Assembly: GCA_963665925.1 (NCBI GenBank)
Contig: OY762511.1
Location: forward strand, 3,410,001-3,474,000
DNA from: G963665925 sp963665925
Lineage (GTDB): Bacteria; Bacillota; Clostridia; Peptostreptococcales; Acidaminobacteraceae
Length of the DNA stretch: 64,000 nt
Direction: 5' to 3'
Shown here: positions 9,399 through 18,023 of the stretch, piece after piece
How positions within the stretch are numbered: the first letter of the stretch is position 1
Layout of the letters: every line of letters begins with the position of its first letter
The notes under the pieces: model-generated
What the model saw: only the letters and a program-made list of their open reading frames with translations
Database searches by the model: none
Told to the model about the DNA's origin: nothing
Program-made: the position numbers and the translations under genes

Positions 9399-9414
9399 AT
9401 ATTCTATAGAATAT
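9399..9414. promoter_or_regulatory. 16-bp palindrome before chemoreceptor gene, candidate GntR operator
   Basis: ATATTCTATAGAATAT is a perfect palindrome containing the same 12-bp core found at 8639-8650. It lies 50 bases upstream of the chemoreceptor start and just after the GntR gene. Confidence 0.5.
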
Positions 9415-9464
9415 ACAATGTGCAAAACGTGTGTGGGCACACAAAGGGTATCTATGGAGGGACT

Positions 9465-11462
9465 ATGGGTAAATTAGCAATTAAAAAGAGTTTGAGAAAG
9501 ACGGTACTGCAGATTTTCGTTGTTGTTTTATCACTTGTTATGATCAGTATGTTTTTTCTGACCACGTACATCTTTTCTGAAGTTCTGAAGTACAACAACA
9601 AGGAACTCGCTAAGAGCGTGAGTCATGAAGTGAGCTCGTCGGTTGACAACTATCTGAAAGGCTATGAAATGATTGTGGAAAGTCTTGCAAAGCAGGAGAT
9701 TTTTTCTGACTACATGGCAGGCGACAATAGAACGCTGATCAGGGATACGCTCAAGAGCTTCGCCAGTCAGAAAAGCGATCTGTTCTATATTTATTATGGT
9801 ACAGAGGATGGGGAGATGTTTGTGTTTCCTGACAATTCCTATAAGAGCAGCAGCCCAAAATCCCAGCAGTGGTATGTCAATGGGAAGCTCGCAGAAGGCT
9901 TTACATGGTCTAATCCCTATTATGATAATGCAACAGGGGAGTATGTCGTAACAGCTTGTCAGCCTGTCTATAAGCAGGGTGTCCTCCAAGGCGTAATAGG
10001 CATTGACATATCACTTCAGATGCTTATGGATAAGGTAAATGACATTACAATCGGCGAAAAGGGCTATGCTTTCATCGTGGATAAGAATCAAGTGGTTCTG
10101 GCGCATCGTAATCCTGAAATTGTGGGAACCATAACGGATGTACCGGAGATCGTAGACGCATTAATCGGAAACGGACCGGATGATTTTGATTACGCATATA
10201 TAGAAAATGGAGTAGAAAAATCAAAGTTCGCTTCACTGGATCATTTGACGAATGCTGACTGGGCAGTCATTTCAACCATGTATTACGATGAGGTTGATGA
10301 AGGCGTAAACGCTATTGCGAAGTTCTTCGTTGCAGCAGCACTTGCGGCCATACTACTTGCAGTTGTGCTTGTTTTTCTTGCTACGCGAAAGTTCAACAGG
10401 AACATACGGAGTCTCGTTGAAACCATGACGCAGGCAAAAGGTGGTGACATGCGCGCAAGGGCAGAATTTAAGAGCCATGATGAAATTGGACTGCTTGCTC
10501 AATATTTCAATGAAATGATTGAAGACATTGGAGCGCTCGTTGGCAATATCCACTCGGGCTCGGAAACGCTTCTGGACGTTTCAGAAAATCTTGCTGCTAT
10601 GAGCGAAGAGGTCACAGCATCGGCTGAAGATATTAGCAAGACTGTTGAAGAGATCACGCAAGGCTCTCAAAATCAAGCGAATGATTCTGAGCGAAGCGTC
10701 ATGCTGGCAATGTCACTTGCAGACAAATTCAAGCATTTGGAAAGCTTTACCGCAGACATGCAAAGTACGGTTGAAAGCTCTGATCAAGTTTATAATACTG
10801 GACTTGAATCCATTTCGAACCTTCAAATGAAAAATGAAACCGCCAATGCGGCAAATCAGGGTATAGAACGCGTAATCCTTGAACTTGACAGCAAGACGGG
10901 TGAAATCACAACCATCCTACAAGCCATTTCAGCCATCTCAGTGCAAACCAATCTTCTGGCCCTCAACGCTTCCATTGAAGCCGCGAGAGCGGGTGAACAC
11001 GGTCGAGGATTCGCGGTGGTAGCAGACGAAATTCGAAAACTGGCTGAAGAATCTGCTCAGTCAGCAAATGAAATCGGCTTGATCATGACGCGTATCGGTG
11101 ATGGTGTGAAAGAAACCGTTGAAAGTATGACGTCATTGAAGTCAATTTCTGACGAGCAGACCCAAGCCGTTGAGGTTTCCATTGAAGCCTTTGAAGCACT
11201 CAAGGCTTCTTATGTGAAAATCAGTGCCTATATAGGTCATATTGTTACAGCAACACAAGCGCTTGAACTGGATAAGGACAAAATCATTGCAAATATTGAA
11301 AACATCTCTGCAGTCACAGAAGAGACAGCAGCCTCTACGGAAGAAGTCAACGCTTCCATGGAACAGCAGGTAGGTGCCATAGATCGGGTCGCTCAGTTTG
11401 CCCAGAAGCTGAATGGCCTTTCTAGAGATATGCGGGAAGACGTAAGCAAATTTAAAATCTAG
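9465..11462 (+). CDS. methyl-accepting chemotaxis protein with double Cache domain
   Basis: A 665-residue transmembrane chemoreceptor. Membrane helix at about 12-34, extracellular dCache_1 domain (40-280, with the typical SNPYYDNATGEYVVTACQPVY strand region), second helix (about 285-305), HAMP, then a long signalling coiled coil. The hairpin tip QTNLLALNASIEAARAGEHGRGF is near residue 506. It reports extracellular small molecules to CheA/CheW, which are not in this window. The start at 9465 follows GGAGGG; a longer reading from 9390 has no ribosome binding site. It may be controlled by the GntR protein upstream. Confidence 0.94.
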   Translation: MGKLAIKKSLRKTVLQIFVVVLSLVMISMFFLTTYIFSEVLKYNNKELAKSVSHEVSSSVDNYLKGYEMIVESLAKQEIFSDYMAGDNRTLIRDTLKSFASQKSDLFYIYYGTEDGEMFVFPDNSYKSSSPKSQQWYVNGKLAEGFTWSNPYYDNATGEYVVTACQPVYKQGVLQGVIGIDISLQMLMDKVNDITIGEKGYAFIVDKNQVVLAHRNPEIVGTITDVPEIVDALIGNGPDDFDYAYIENGVEKSKFASLDHLTNADWAVISTMYYDEVDEGVNAIAKFFVAAALAAILLAVVLVFLATRKFNRNIRSLVETMTQAKGGDMRARAEFKSHDEIGLLAQYFNEMIEDIGALVGNIHSGSETLLDVSENLAAMSEEVTASAEDISKTVEEITQGSQNQANDSERSVMLAMSLADKFKHLESFTADMQSTVESSDQVYNTGLESISNLQMKNETANAANQGIERVILELDSKTGEITTILQAISAISVQTNLLALNASIEAARAGEHGRGFAVVADEIRKLAEESAQSANEIGLIMTRIGDGVKETVESMTSLKSISDEQTQAVEVSIEAFEALKASYVKISAYIGHIVTATQALELDKDKIIANIENISAVTEETAASTEEVNASMEQQVGAIDRVAQFAQKLNGLSRDMREDVSKFKI

Positions 11463-11467
11463 TCCGT

Positions 11468-11513
11468 AGACCCTCACTTCACTAAGAACAAAAGACAGGT
11501 GGGGGTCTTTTTG
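11468..11513 (+). terminator. terminator after chemoreceptor gene
   Basis: agaccctcac pairs with gtgggggtct (one G-T pair) followed by TTTTTG. Confidence 0.8.
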
Positions 11514-11724
11514 TGCCTGATTTTTCAAAATCCTGACATGGATGTATATCGAAGATAGGACTATTTGATTAAAAAAATCCGGGTATAAGTCATTAGCTTT
11601 TGGTCATATTGTACTAAAATGGTGCATGAATGTATGAAATAAGCGAAAGTGTGTATAATTATGTTTAGAGTGACAAAAAATACACAAATGAGTGGATTTA
11701 AATTGAAGATTGGGAGACGTGTCT

Positions 11725-13077
11725 ATGTTTTTTAAGAGAAATGTCAAAGCCGAGACAAAAGAGGACAACATGGGCTGGCTAATGGCCCAGCTAAATGAAA
11801 TAGCCAGTGGTAACAGGGTCTTGTTTGACAGCGAAAGTGGCAATCAGGCTCAAGCGGTAGCAACACTTAATCAGATTCTTCAGAAAGAAGAAGCAGACAC
11901 TGAGGACTTGCTACTGTGGATGTTTGATTTACTCATTAATCTGAGTCAAATGACTTATGTCAAAGAAATGTTAAAAAGTGTTGCACATCAAAATGAAATC
12001 GTAGCAGGGGTATCTTCAACGAGCCAGGAAGTCGCTGCATCGGTTGAAGATGTTTCAAACTTCATTATGAAATCAGCTGAAAAGTCACAGAGTGCATTTA
12101 AGCTCTCTGAGCGCAGTGTTGAAGAAGTCAAGGTCGTTATGAACGAGACCCTTGAAACTTCCAAGGCGTTCAAGTCCATGGTGGGGGATATCCATACCAT
12201 TACAAATGAGATGGCTTCGATCAATGAAATGGTGGATATTATCAAGAGTATTGCTGATCAGACCAACCTGCTCGCACTGAACGCATCTATTGAGGCTGCA
12301 AGAGCGGGCGAGGCTGGAAGAGGCTTCGCGATTGTAGCAAGTGAAATCAAGAAACTTGCTGACACGACAAAAGAGTCTGTTGCCTTTATTGAGAGCTCAA
12401 CGTCAACACTGAACGTCAATATCAATGGCGCAGTCGATAAAATCGAAAGCGCAGACGCGCGCTTTGAAAAGAACAAGTCTCAGCTGGAAACACTGCAGTC
12501 ATGTATTTTTGACATGGGGACTTCCGTACGTGAAATCAGCGAGAATATGGAAAAAATCAGCGCAAATGTTGAGGAACAGACAGCGGCGACTGAAGAGGTT
12601 GCTTCGAGTATGACCCTACTTCTTGAAACGAGTCATGAGCTGGAAGGGCGCTGTCATGAGACCGCAAAGGGTCTATATGATCTGAGCACCAATATTGACA
12701 AGGTCCGAATGGAAAACTGGGATAAGAAATCTGAGCATGCAGAGGCATCTGAAATCATGATGTGCATAACAGACCATATCATGTGGTGTTGGCGCGTACA
12801 CAATATGATCCTGGGTCTTGAACAGCTTGACGTAAAAGATGTGAGTGATCATAAAAGCTGCAGACTTGGGAAGTGGCTTGCGGCATACAGGACTGAGGAC
12901 AATTCAAAGCTCAAGGCACTCAAAATGCTCGACAGTCCGCACGAACAGCTTCATATCGAAGCCATCCATGCAATCAGGGCTTATAATGCTGGTGATATAA
13001 AAACTGCAGAATCGCATCTGGATGCCATGAACAGTTACTCAAAGCGTGTTGTGGAAGCACTCCATCTCTTAAAATAA
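11725..13077 (+). CDS. soluble chemoreceptor with C-terminal CZB zinc-binding domain
   Basis: A 450-residue cytoplasmic chemoreceptor with no membrane helix. A short N-terminal helical region (1-80) leads into the signalling coiled coil with tip QTNLLALNASIEAARAGEAGRGF (about 185-207). The C terminus (about 345-450) is a chemoreceptor zinc-binding domain: an initial His in DHIMWCWRVHN, the signature DHKSCRLGKW and HEQLH. CZB domains bind Zn2+ through 3 His and 1 Cys and, in characterised cases, sense zinc or oxidants such as hypochlorite. The start at 11725 has GGGAG eight bases upstream; the in-frame TTG at 11710 lies inside that site. A diguanylate cyclase is convergent downstream. Confidence 0.93.
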   Translation: MFFKRNVKAETKEDNMGWLMAQLNEIASGNRVLFDSESGNQAQAVATLNQILQKEEADTEDLLLWMFDLLINLSQMTYVKEMLKSVAHQNEIVAGVSSTSQEVAASVEDVSNFIMKSAEKSQSAFKLSERSVEEVKVVMNETLETSKAFKSMVGDIHTITNEMASINEMVDIIKSIADQTNLLALNASIEAARAGEAGRGFAIVASEIKKLADTTKESVAFIESSTSTLNVNINGAVDKIESADARFEKNKSQLETLQSCIFDMGTSVREISENMEKISANVEEQTAATEEVASSMTLLLETSHELEGRCHETAKGLYDLSTNIDKVRMENWDKKSEHAEASEIMMCITDHIMWCWRVHNMILGLEQLDVKDVSDHKSCRLGKWLAAYRTEDNSKLKALKMLDSPHEQLHIEAIHAIRAYNAGDIKTAESHLDAMNSYSKRVVEALHLLK

Positions 13078-13080
13078 GAA

Positions 13081-13130
13081 AGATCGAAATAAGATAGATT
13101 AAAATATGACAGATTGAAATAAGACAGTTT
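13081..13130. repeat. three imperfect ~16-bp tandem units
   Basis: Units of the form gAAATAAGAcAG / ttAAAATAtGACAG repeat about three times between the CZB receptor and its terminator. No function is apparent. Confidence 0.4.
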
Positions 13131-13149
13131 TAATCTGTAACAATCAAGA

Positions 13150-13187
13150 GCCCACCAGCCTGAATTTTCAGTTTGGTGGGCTTTTTT
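13150..13187 (+). terminator. terminator after CZB chemoreceptor
   Basis: gcccacca (13150-13157) pairs with tggtgggc (13174-13181), then a six-T run. Confidence 0.85.
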
Positions 13188-13208
13188 AGATGATTGGTTT
13201 TGAAAGGC

Positions 13209-14474
13209 TCAGTATTTCATGCTAATCCGATTTCTGCCGTTCTCTTTCGAGTGGTAGAGCATTTCATCGGCTTTATGGATGAGGTCGGAAACTTTGAAAT
13301 AGTCATCGGGAATCGCAAAGGCAAGTCCTATGCTGAGCGTTATATGTTCATCTACAGAATCGAAATCCGCATTTTGAACCTCCGTGAGAATTGTCTCAGC
13401 CAGGCCATATGCTGATGCACGACTCCTGTCGACGCAAAGCAGCATGAACTCGTCACCCCCATAACGGAAGGGATAGTCCCTTTCATGGAGGTGGGGCTTG
13501 ATAATCTTTGCAACCTGTGAAATGACCTTGTCTCCAATAGGATGTCCATAGGTGTCGTTGATATGCTTGAAATGATCAATGTCAATCATGATGATGGAAA
13601 CAGGGTCCTGGTTGGCTTGAGTGATTACGTTATACTCATATTCCTGTTCGTTGAAAGTTCGTTTGTTGTAGAAGCCTGTCATGTCGTCCTTATAGGCTCT
13701 TGCTTTGAGATCGTCAATAACCCCTTCGATTTTGTTGATTCTCCTAAAACCGGCTAGGAGCGCGAATATCAAGGTCATGATGACGACGCCGAAAAGGAAA
13801 ATGATAATGAGTCTGCGTCCAATAAGACCAATATATTCGTCCATGTATACATCAGAAGCGAGCATGCCCACATAGGTGCCTTCTATCGTGTAAAGCGGTG
13901 CAAAACCAGTGATGTAGGTTCCCCATTCATCTGAATAAAACTTAAAGGAAGACGTTTTTGCGTAGTATACAGTGGCGATTTCATCATGCAAAAAGGTGTA
14001 CCGGTCATGGTCGACGTAGCCTGCATAATCCGTGTCCTCAAGTCGCGTATTTTCATCTATGACTGCATCAATCAGGTAGACTGTATCAAGTGGAGTCCCC
14101 TCAGGGGCTGCATAATAACTGGCTTCATCAGCTGTAATATGGTATTTTACATCATCAGGGGAGAGATGATGAAGCACATAGACGTATTTGATTTCAGCAG
14201 CGGGCATGTAGCGACGTACCATGGACTCAAATTCAGCATTTATGTCTGACTCAAGCAGATCGTTAAAGTCCATTTCAACCAGATTGTTCAAGTCTCTGTC
14301 GCTCAGTTTCAGATGATCTGCCATAACCATGCTAAAAGTCATGGCACGTCTTCCAATCGCATCAAAGTAATCGGATTTCATCGTGCTGGTTGCATAAGAT
14401 AGCAAAATGACAGTGATAAGAAAGTTTACAATCATGACATAGTGGATGCGTTTTTTGAATTTTGTGTTTGGCAT
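13209..14474 (-). CDS. membrane diguanylate cyclase with extracellular sensor domain
   Basis: A 421-residue c-di-GMP synthase. It has a membrane helix at about 12-30, an extracellular region (30-195) with several Tyr/Asp-rich strands, a second helix (about 198-222) and a GGDEF domain with active site RYGGDEF near residue 365. The product inhibition site, usually RxxD five residues before the active site, reads HERD, so its first Arg is missing and feedback inhibition may be lost or weakened. The ribosome binding site GGAAGGTG supports the start. Convergent with the CZB receptor. Confidence 0.93.
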   Translation of the reverse strand: MPNTKFKKRIHYVMIVNFLITVILLSYATSTMKSDYFDAIGRRAMTFSMVMADHLKLSDRDLNNLVEMDFNDLLESDINAEFESMVRRYMPAAEIKYVYVLHHLSPDDVKYHITADEASYYAAPEGTPLDTVYLIDAVIDENTRLEDTDYAGYVDHDRYTFLHDEIATVYYAKTSSFKFYSDEWGTYITGFAPLYTIEGTYVGMLASDVYMDEYIGLIGRRLIIIFLFGVVIMTLIFALLAGFRRINKIEGVIDDLKARAYKDDMTGFYNKRTFNEQEYEYNVITQANQDPVSIIMIDIDHFKHINDTYGHPIGDKVISQVAKIIKPHLHERDYPFRYGGDEFMLLCVDRSRASAYGLAETILTEVQNADFDSVDEHITLSIGLAFAIPDDYFKVSDLIHKADEMLYHSKENGRNRISMKY

Positions 14475-14612
14475 TTTTCACCTTCCAGTTTTAATTTACA
14501 GGTATTTATATACCCATGCGGTGCGACAGAGAAACGCCTATGAAAACAAATGAAATGATGTTAAAATAGGACTAGATACTAATACCACATTTCAAATAGA
14601 GGGGGACTATTG

Positions 14613-16064
14613 ATGTTTTTAAATGATTTATTTAAAGCCTGTCCGGAAAATGAAGTAGCAATTATTTCTGGAGACTTGGAAATTACATATAAAGAGCTTG
14701 CAGAGAATATAGGACGATTCAGAAGCTACCTGAAGACAATGGGTGTTGAGCCAGGAGACAATGTTGGCCTGTATTACAAGAACAGTGCCGAATTCATATA
14801 TGCTTATTTTGCTGTTATCGGGCTGGGTGCTGTAATCGTTCCATTCAATAGAATGCTGACAGCACACGAGGTTGAGTATATAGCAAATGATGCAAAAATG
14901 AAGCATATCATAACTATGACAGCACTTGACCTTCCAGACCACTATAGTCAAATTGTTGTTCCTGAGTGCATTGGGCAAATTTTAGCTACTGAAATAGTAG
15001 ATGAGGATTCAATTGCAAGAGATATGGATGATGTGACAACAATCATCTACACATCTGGTACCACTGGTCAGCCGAAAGGCGCAATGCTGACACACCAGAA
15101 CCTGATCAGCAATGCGGACAGTGTTGTAAAGCACTTCGATATGTCAGGTGAAGACAAGTCCCTATGTGTGCTTCCAATGTTCCATAGCTTCGCTTGGACG
15201 GTATGCGTGCTGGCACCGTTCAAGTCGGCCTCAAAGGTGGTTGTTGTTGAGAACTTCATGCCAAAGGACGTCATTCGTACAATCGAAGACAAGCAGGTGA
15301 CAATGGTCAGTGGTGTACCGACTATGTACACTTATTATCTGGCACTTGGATCGGCAGAGAATTTCAAATCTGTACGTGCATTTATTTCAGGGGGCGCTTC
15401 TTTGCCTGTTGAAATACTTGAGAATTTTGAGAAGAAAATGGACAAGCGTATTTTCGAGGGGTATGGTCTTTCGGAAGCATCCCCTGTAGTTACCATAAAT
15501 CCACTGAGTCTGGTTAAGCCAGGATCTATTGGCACGACGCTGCCCAATGTTCAAGTTAAGGTTGTACTTGATGATGGTACAGAAGCGCCTGTGGGAGAAC
15601 GAGGCGAACTCCTTGTCAAAGGTCCCAATGTCATGAAGGGCTACATTAATCTTCCAGAAGTCACACAGAAGACAATTCAGGATGGCTGGCTGCATACGGG
15701 TGATGTCGCATATATAGACTCAGAGGGGTATGTCTTCATAGTCGACCGAATCAAGGACATTGTCATTGTAAGCGGACTTAATGTTTATCCGAGAGAAATC
15801 GAAGAACTCCTCTACCAGTTTGGAGGGATCGTTGAAGCCTCAGTCATTGGGGTGCCTGATAAGAAAAGAGGGGAAGTCACAGTCGCATACATATCGATTG
15901 GGGAAAATGCAGATTTTGACGATACAGCCCTAAAGGATTATCTTAAAGAGAATTTAGCCCAGTTCAAGCTCCCGAAAAAGATCATCAAGCTGGAGACCTT
16001 GCCGAAAAATGCGACTGGAAAGATTATGAAAAAGACTCTTCGTGAAATGTTTGTCGCTGGTTAG
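14613..16064 (+). CDS. AMP-forming acyl-CoA ligase
   Basis: A 483-residue adenylate-forming enzyme resembling fatty-acyl-CoA synthetases: it would activate a carboxylic acid with ATP and join it to CoA. Visible are the P-loop YTSGTTGQPKG near residue 149, the GYGLSEASP motif, the hinge region TGDVAYIDSEGYVFIVDRIKD and the catalytic C-terminal Lys in PKNATGKIMKK. At 483 residues it is on the short side for the family (about 500-560). AGAGGGGG lies seven bases before ATG 14613. It stands alone and no beta-oxidation genes are nearby, so the acid substrate is unknown. Confidence 0.9.
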   Translation: MFLNDLFKACPENEVAIISGDLEITYKELAENIGRFRSYLKTMGVEPGDNVGLYYKNSAEFIYAYFAVIGLGAVIVPFNRMLTAHEVEYIANDAKMKHIITMTALDLPDHYSQIVVPECIGQILATEIVDEDSIARDMDDVTTIIYTSGTTGQPKGAMLTHQNLISNADSVVKHFDMSGEDKSLCVLPMFHSFAWTVCVLAPFKSASKVVVVENFMPKDVIRTIEDKQVTMVSGVPTMYTYYLALGSAENFKSVRAFISGGASLPVEILENFEKKMDKRIFEGYGLSEASPVVTINPLSLVKPGSIGTTLPNVQVKVVLDDGTEAPVGERGELLVKGPNVMKGYINLPEVTQKTIQDGWLHTGDVAYIDSEGYVFIVDRIKDIVIVSGLNVYPREIEELLYQFGGIVEASVIGVPDKKRGEVTVAYISIGENADFDDTALKDYLKENLAQFKLPKKIIKLETLPKNATGKIMKKTLREMFVAG

Positions 16065-16142
16065 TGCATTTTGACACAATTTATACACAATTTGCTGTTA
16101 TACTTACAAAAGACAGGAAAAGACGAATTTGGAGGAGACAAA

Positions 16143-17090
16143 ATGCATAGAAAAAAACGCATAGCCGGACTTATGGCAGCACTTTTAGTATCAGCAGCAG
16201 TAGCAGGGTGCAGTGCGCAAAGCGGCAGTACATCAGAAAAAATCGCATCATATGACCAAGGTGAGCTTTCTAAAGATGCTTTTTATGAAAGACTTGTATC
16301 TGAAACTGGCTTGTCAATGATGCTTGAAATGGTAGATAAAGGAATACTTGACGTCGTATACCCTGTAGATGATGAGATGAAGGCAGACGTTGAAGAAAAT
16401 CTTGCCGCAGTTAAGGAATATTACGGCGATGATTTTGAAAACGCCTTAAGTCAAAATGGCTTTAAGGGTGAAGATGCATACAAGGACGCTATGTATCTGA
16501 ACCTTCAAAGAAATGCCTATATTACAGCTTATGTAGAGGCGCATGTTCTTGAAGCATCAGCAGTAGAGGAATATTACGATTCCTATACGCCTGACATTGA
16601 AGCAAGTCATATCCTCATTAAACCAGAAGGTGATTCAGATGCAGACTGGACAAATGCTGAAGAAACGGCACAGAGTCTGATATCCAGATATGAAGCTGGT
16701 GAATCATTTGAAGAGCTGGCATCGGCATATTCTGCAGATCCTGGTTCGGGCGCTGCTGGAGGCTCACTCGGGTCTTTCGGAAAAGGCGTAATGGTACCGG
16801 CATTCGAAGAAGCTGCGTTTGCACTGGGTGTTGGAGAACATACTAAAACACCTGTAAAGACACAGTTTGGCTACCACATCATCCTAAAGACCGGTGGCGA
16901 TGAAAAACCTGCTCTTGAAGATATGCGAGATGAGATTGTAGAAAATCTAGTTGCACAGGCGCTTCAAGCAGATGAATCTCTAGGATTCAAGGCGCTTAAG
17001 GAAATGCGTGAAGAAAACGGATTTGCAATTGATAATCCAACGCTTGACGACCAGTACGGTGTTATGATGCAGGAAATCGAAGCTGAATAG
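16143..17090 (+). CDS. prsA: PrsA-like lipoprotein foldase (parvulin peptidyl-prolyl isomerase)
   Basis: A 315-residue secreted foldase. It has a basic n-region MHRKKR, hydrophobic core and lipobox VAGC at about 19-22, so it is anchored outside the membrane. An N-terminal helical SurA-like segment precedes the parvulin domain (about 155-255), which begins ASHILIK and ends FGYHIILKTG, followed by a helical tail. PrsA helps secreted proteins fold at the membrane-wall interface. Start ATG 16143 has GGAGGAGACAA just before it; a TTGACA lies at 16071. Ends at a strong bidirectional terminator. Confidence 0.9.
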   Translation: MHRKKRIAGLMAALLVSAAVAGCSAQSGSTSEKIASYDQGELSKDAFYERLVSETGLSMMLEMVDKGILDVVYPVDDEMKADVEENLAAVKEYYGDDFENALSQNGFKGEDAYKDAMYLNLQRNAYITAYVEAHVLEASAVEEYYDSYTPDIEASHILIKPEGDSDADWTNAEETAQSLISRYEAGESFEELASAYSADPGSGAAGGSLGSFGKGVMVPAFEEAAFALGVGEHTKTPVKTQFGYHIILKTGGDEKPALEDMRDEIVENLVAQALQADESLGFKALKEMREENGFAIDNPTLDDQYGVMMQEIEAE

Positions 17091-17124
17091 ACCCGCATGG
17101 ATCAGCTTAATGATGAAGAATATG

Positions 17125-17165
17125 AAAACTACCTCAATGCAGAGAAGCAAAGAGGTAGTTTTTTT
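17125..17165. terminator. bidirectional terminator between prsA and HAD phosphatase
   Basis: aaaactacctc (17125-17135) pairs with gaggtagtttt (from 17152), with A-run before and T-run after. Confidence 0.85.
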
Positions 17166-17841
17166 ATGCGCTGAAAATGTCAATGATTTCAAGGGGTGTG
17201 GTCACTATATGATCCGCGCCGTGGGCTTTGAGCTCATCCGTGCTTCTAAAGCCCCAGCTGACACCGATTGAAGCAGCTTGGGCATTTTTTGCCGTAAGCA
17301 TGTCGGTGTCCGTATCGCCAACATACAGAATGGAGGCAGTGGAGGCGCCTATGTCCCTTATGGCATTCAAGAGCATGTCCGGCTCTGGCTTGACGGGAAT
17401 GCCATCCTGCTGGCCGATGACCGTATTGAAGACATTTCTCCCAAAAAAGTAGTCGACCATTTCAACTGTAAAATGATGCGGTTTGTTGGAAACGACAGCC
17501 AGCACTGCGCCTTTTTCAGAAAGCGCATCCAGCATTTCTTTAATATGGGGATATGGCCTTGAATTTTCTTTCCATATTTCGGCATAGAGTGTTTTTTGCT
17601 CAAGAACCATTTGCGGTAAACAGGACTCAATTTCTGCATCACTGGGAACAAAGCCTTCAGGCTGATCCTTCAAAGCCCTGCGAATGAGGTTGTAGACGCC
17701 GCCACCAAGATAATGATTGTACATTTCTTCAGGCCGCTCTTTAAAACCATGCTTGATTAGAATCCTGTTTGTAGCATGTGCCAAATCAGTTACCGTATCG
17801 AGTAATGTGCCGTCCAAATCAAATATCAGTGCCTTGTACAT
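17164..17841 (-). CDS. gph: HAD-family phosphatase, phosphoglycolate phosphatase type
   Basis: A 225-residue haloacid-dehalogenase-fold phosphatase. Motif I FDLDGTLLDT at 7-16 carries the nucleophile Asp; motif II VVSNKP; motif III Lys in VKPEPDML; motif IV YVGDTDTDM. The helical cap lies between residues 16 and 85. The overall pattern fits Gph, which removes 2-phosphoglycolate arising from DNA repair, but substrate assignment within this subfamily is loose. AAAGAGAGGTAA precedes the start. Confidence 0.85.
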   Translation of the reverse strand: MYKALIFDLDGTLLDTVTDLAHATNRILIKHGFKERPEEMYNHYLGGGVYNLIRRALKDQPEGFVPSDAEIESCLPQMVLEQKTLYAEIWKENSRPYPHIKEMLDALSEKGAVLAVVSNKPHHFTVEMVDYFFGRNVFNTVIGQQDGIPVKPEPDMLLNAIRDIGASTASILYVGDTDTDMLTAKNAQAASIGVSWGFRSTDELKAHGADHIVTTPLEIIDIFSA

Positions 17842-18023
17842 GATTTACCTCTCTTTGTCTTTTATAATTGATCAAATCAATTTTATCATGAATAAATTGG
17901 GAATAGGTGGATATTAATGAAAAGGACTTAAATTTTCTATTAGCATAATGTAAATCAATGGACGAATAGGGTTTGAATGAATATAATTTACATAATAAGA
18001 CATTGGCGAGTGAGAGGTGGCAT

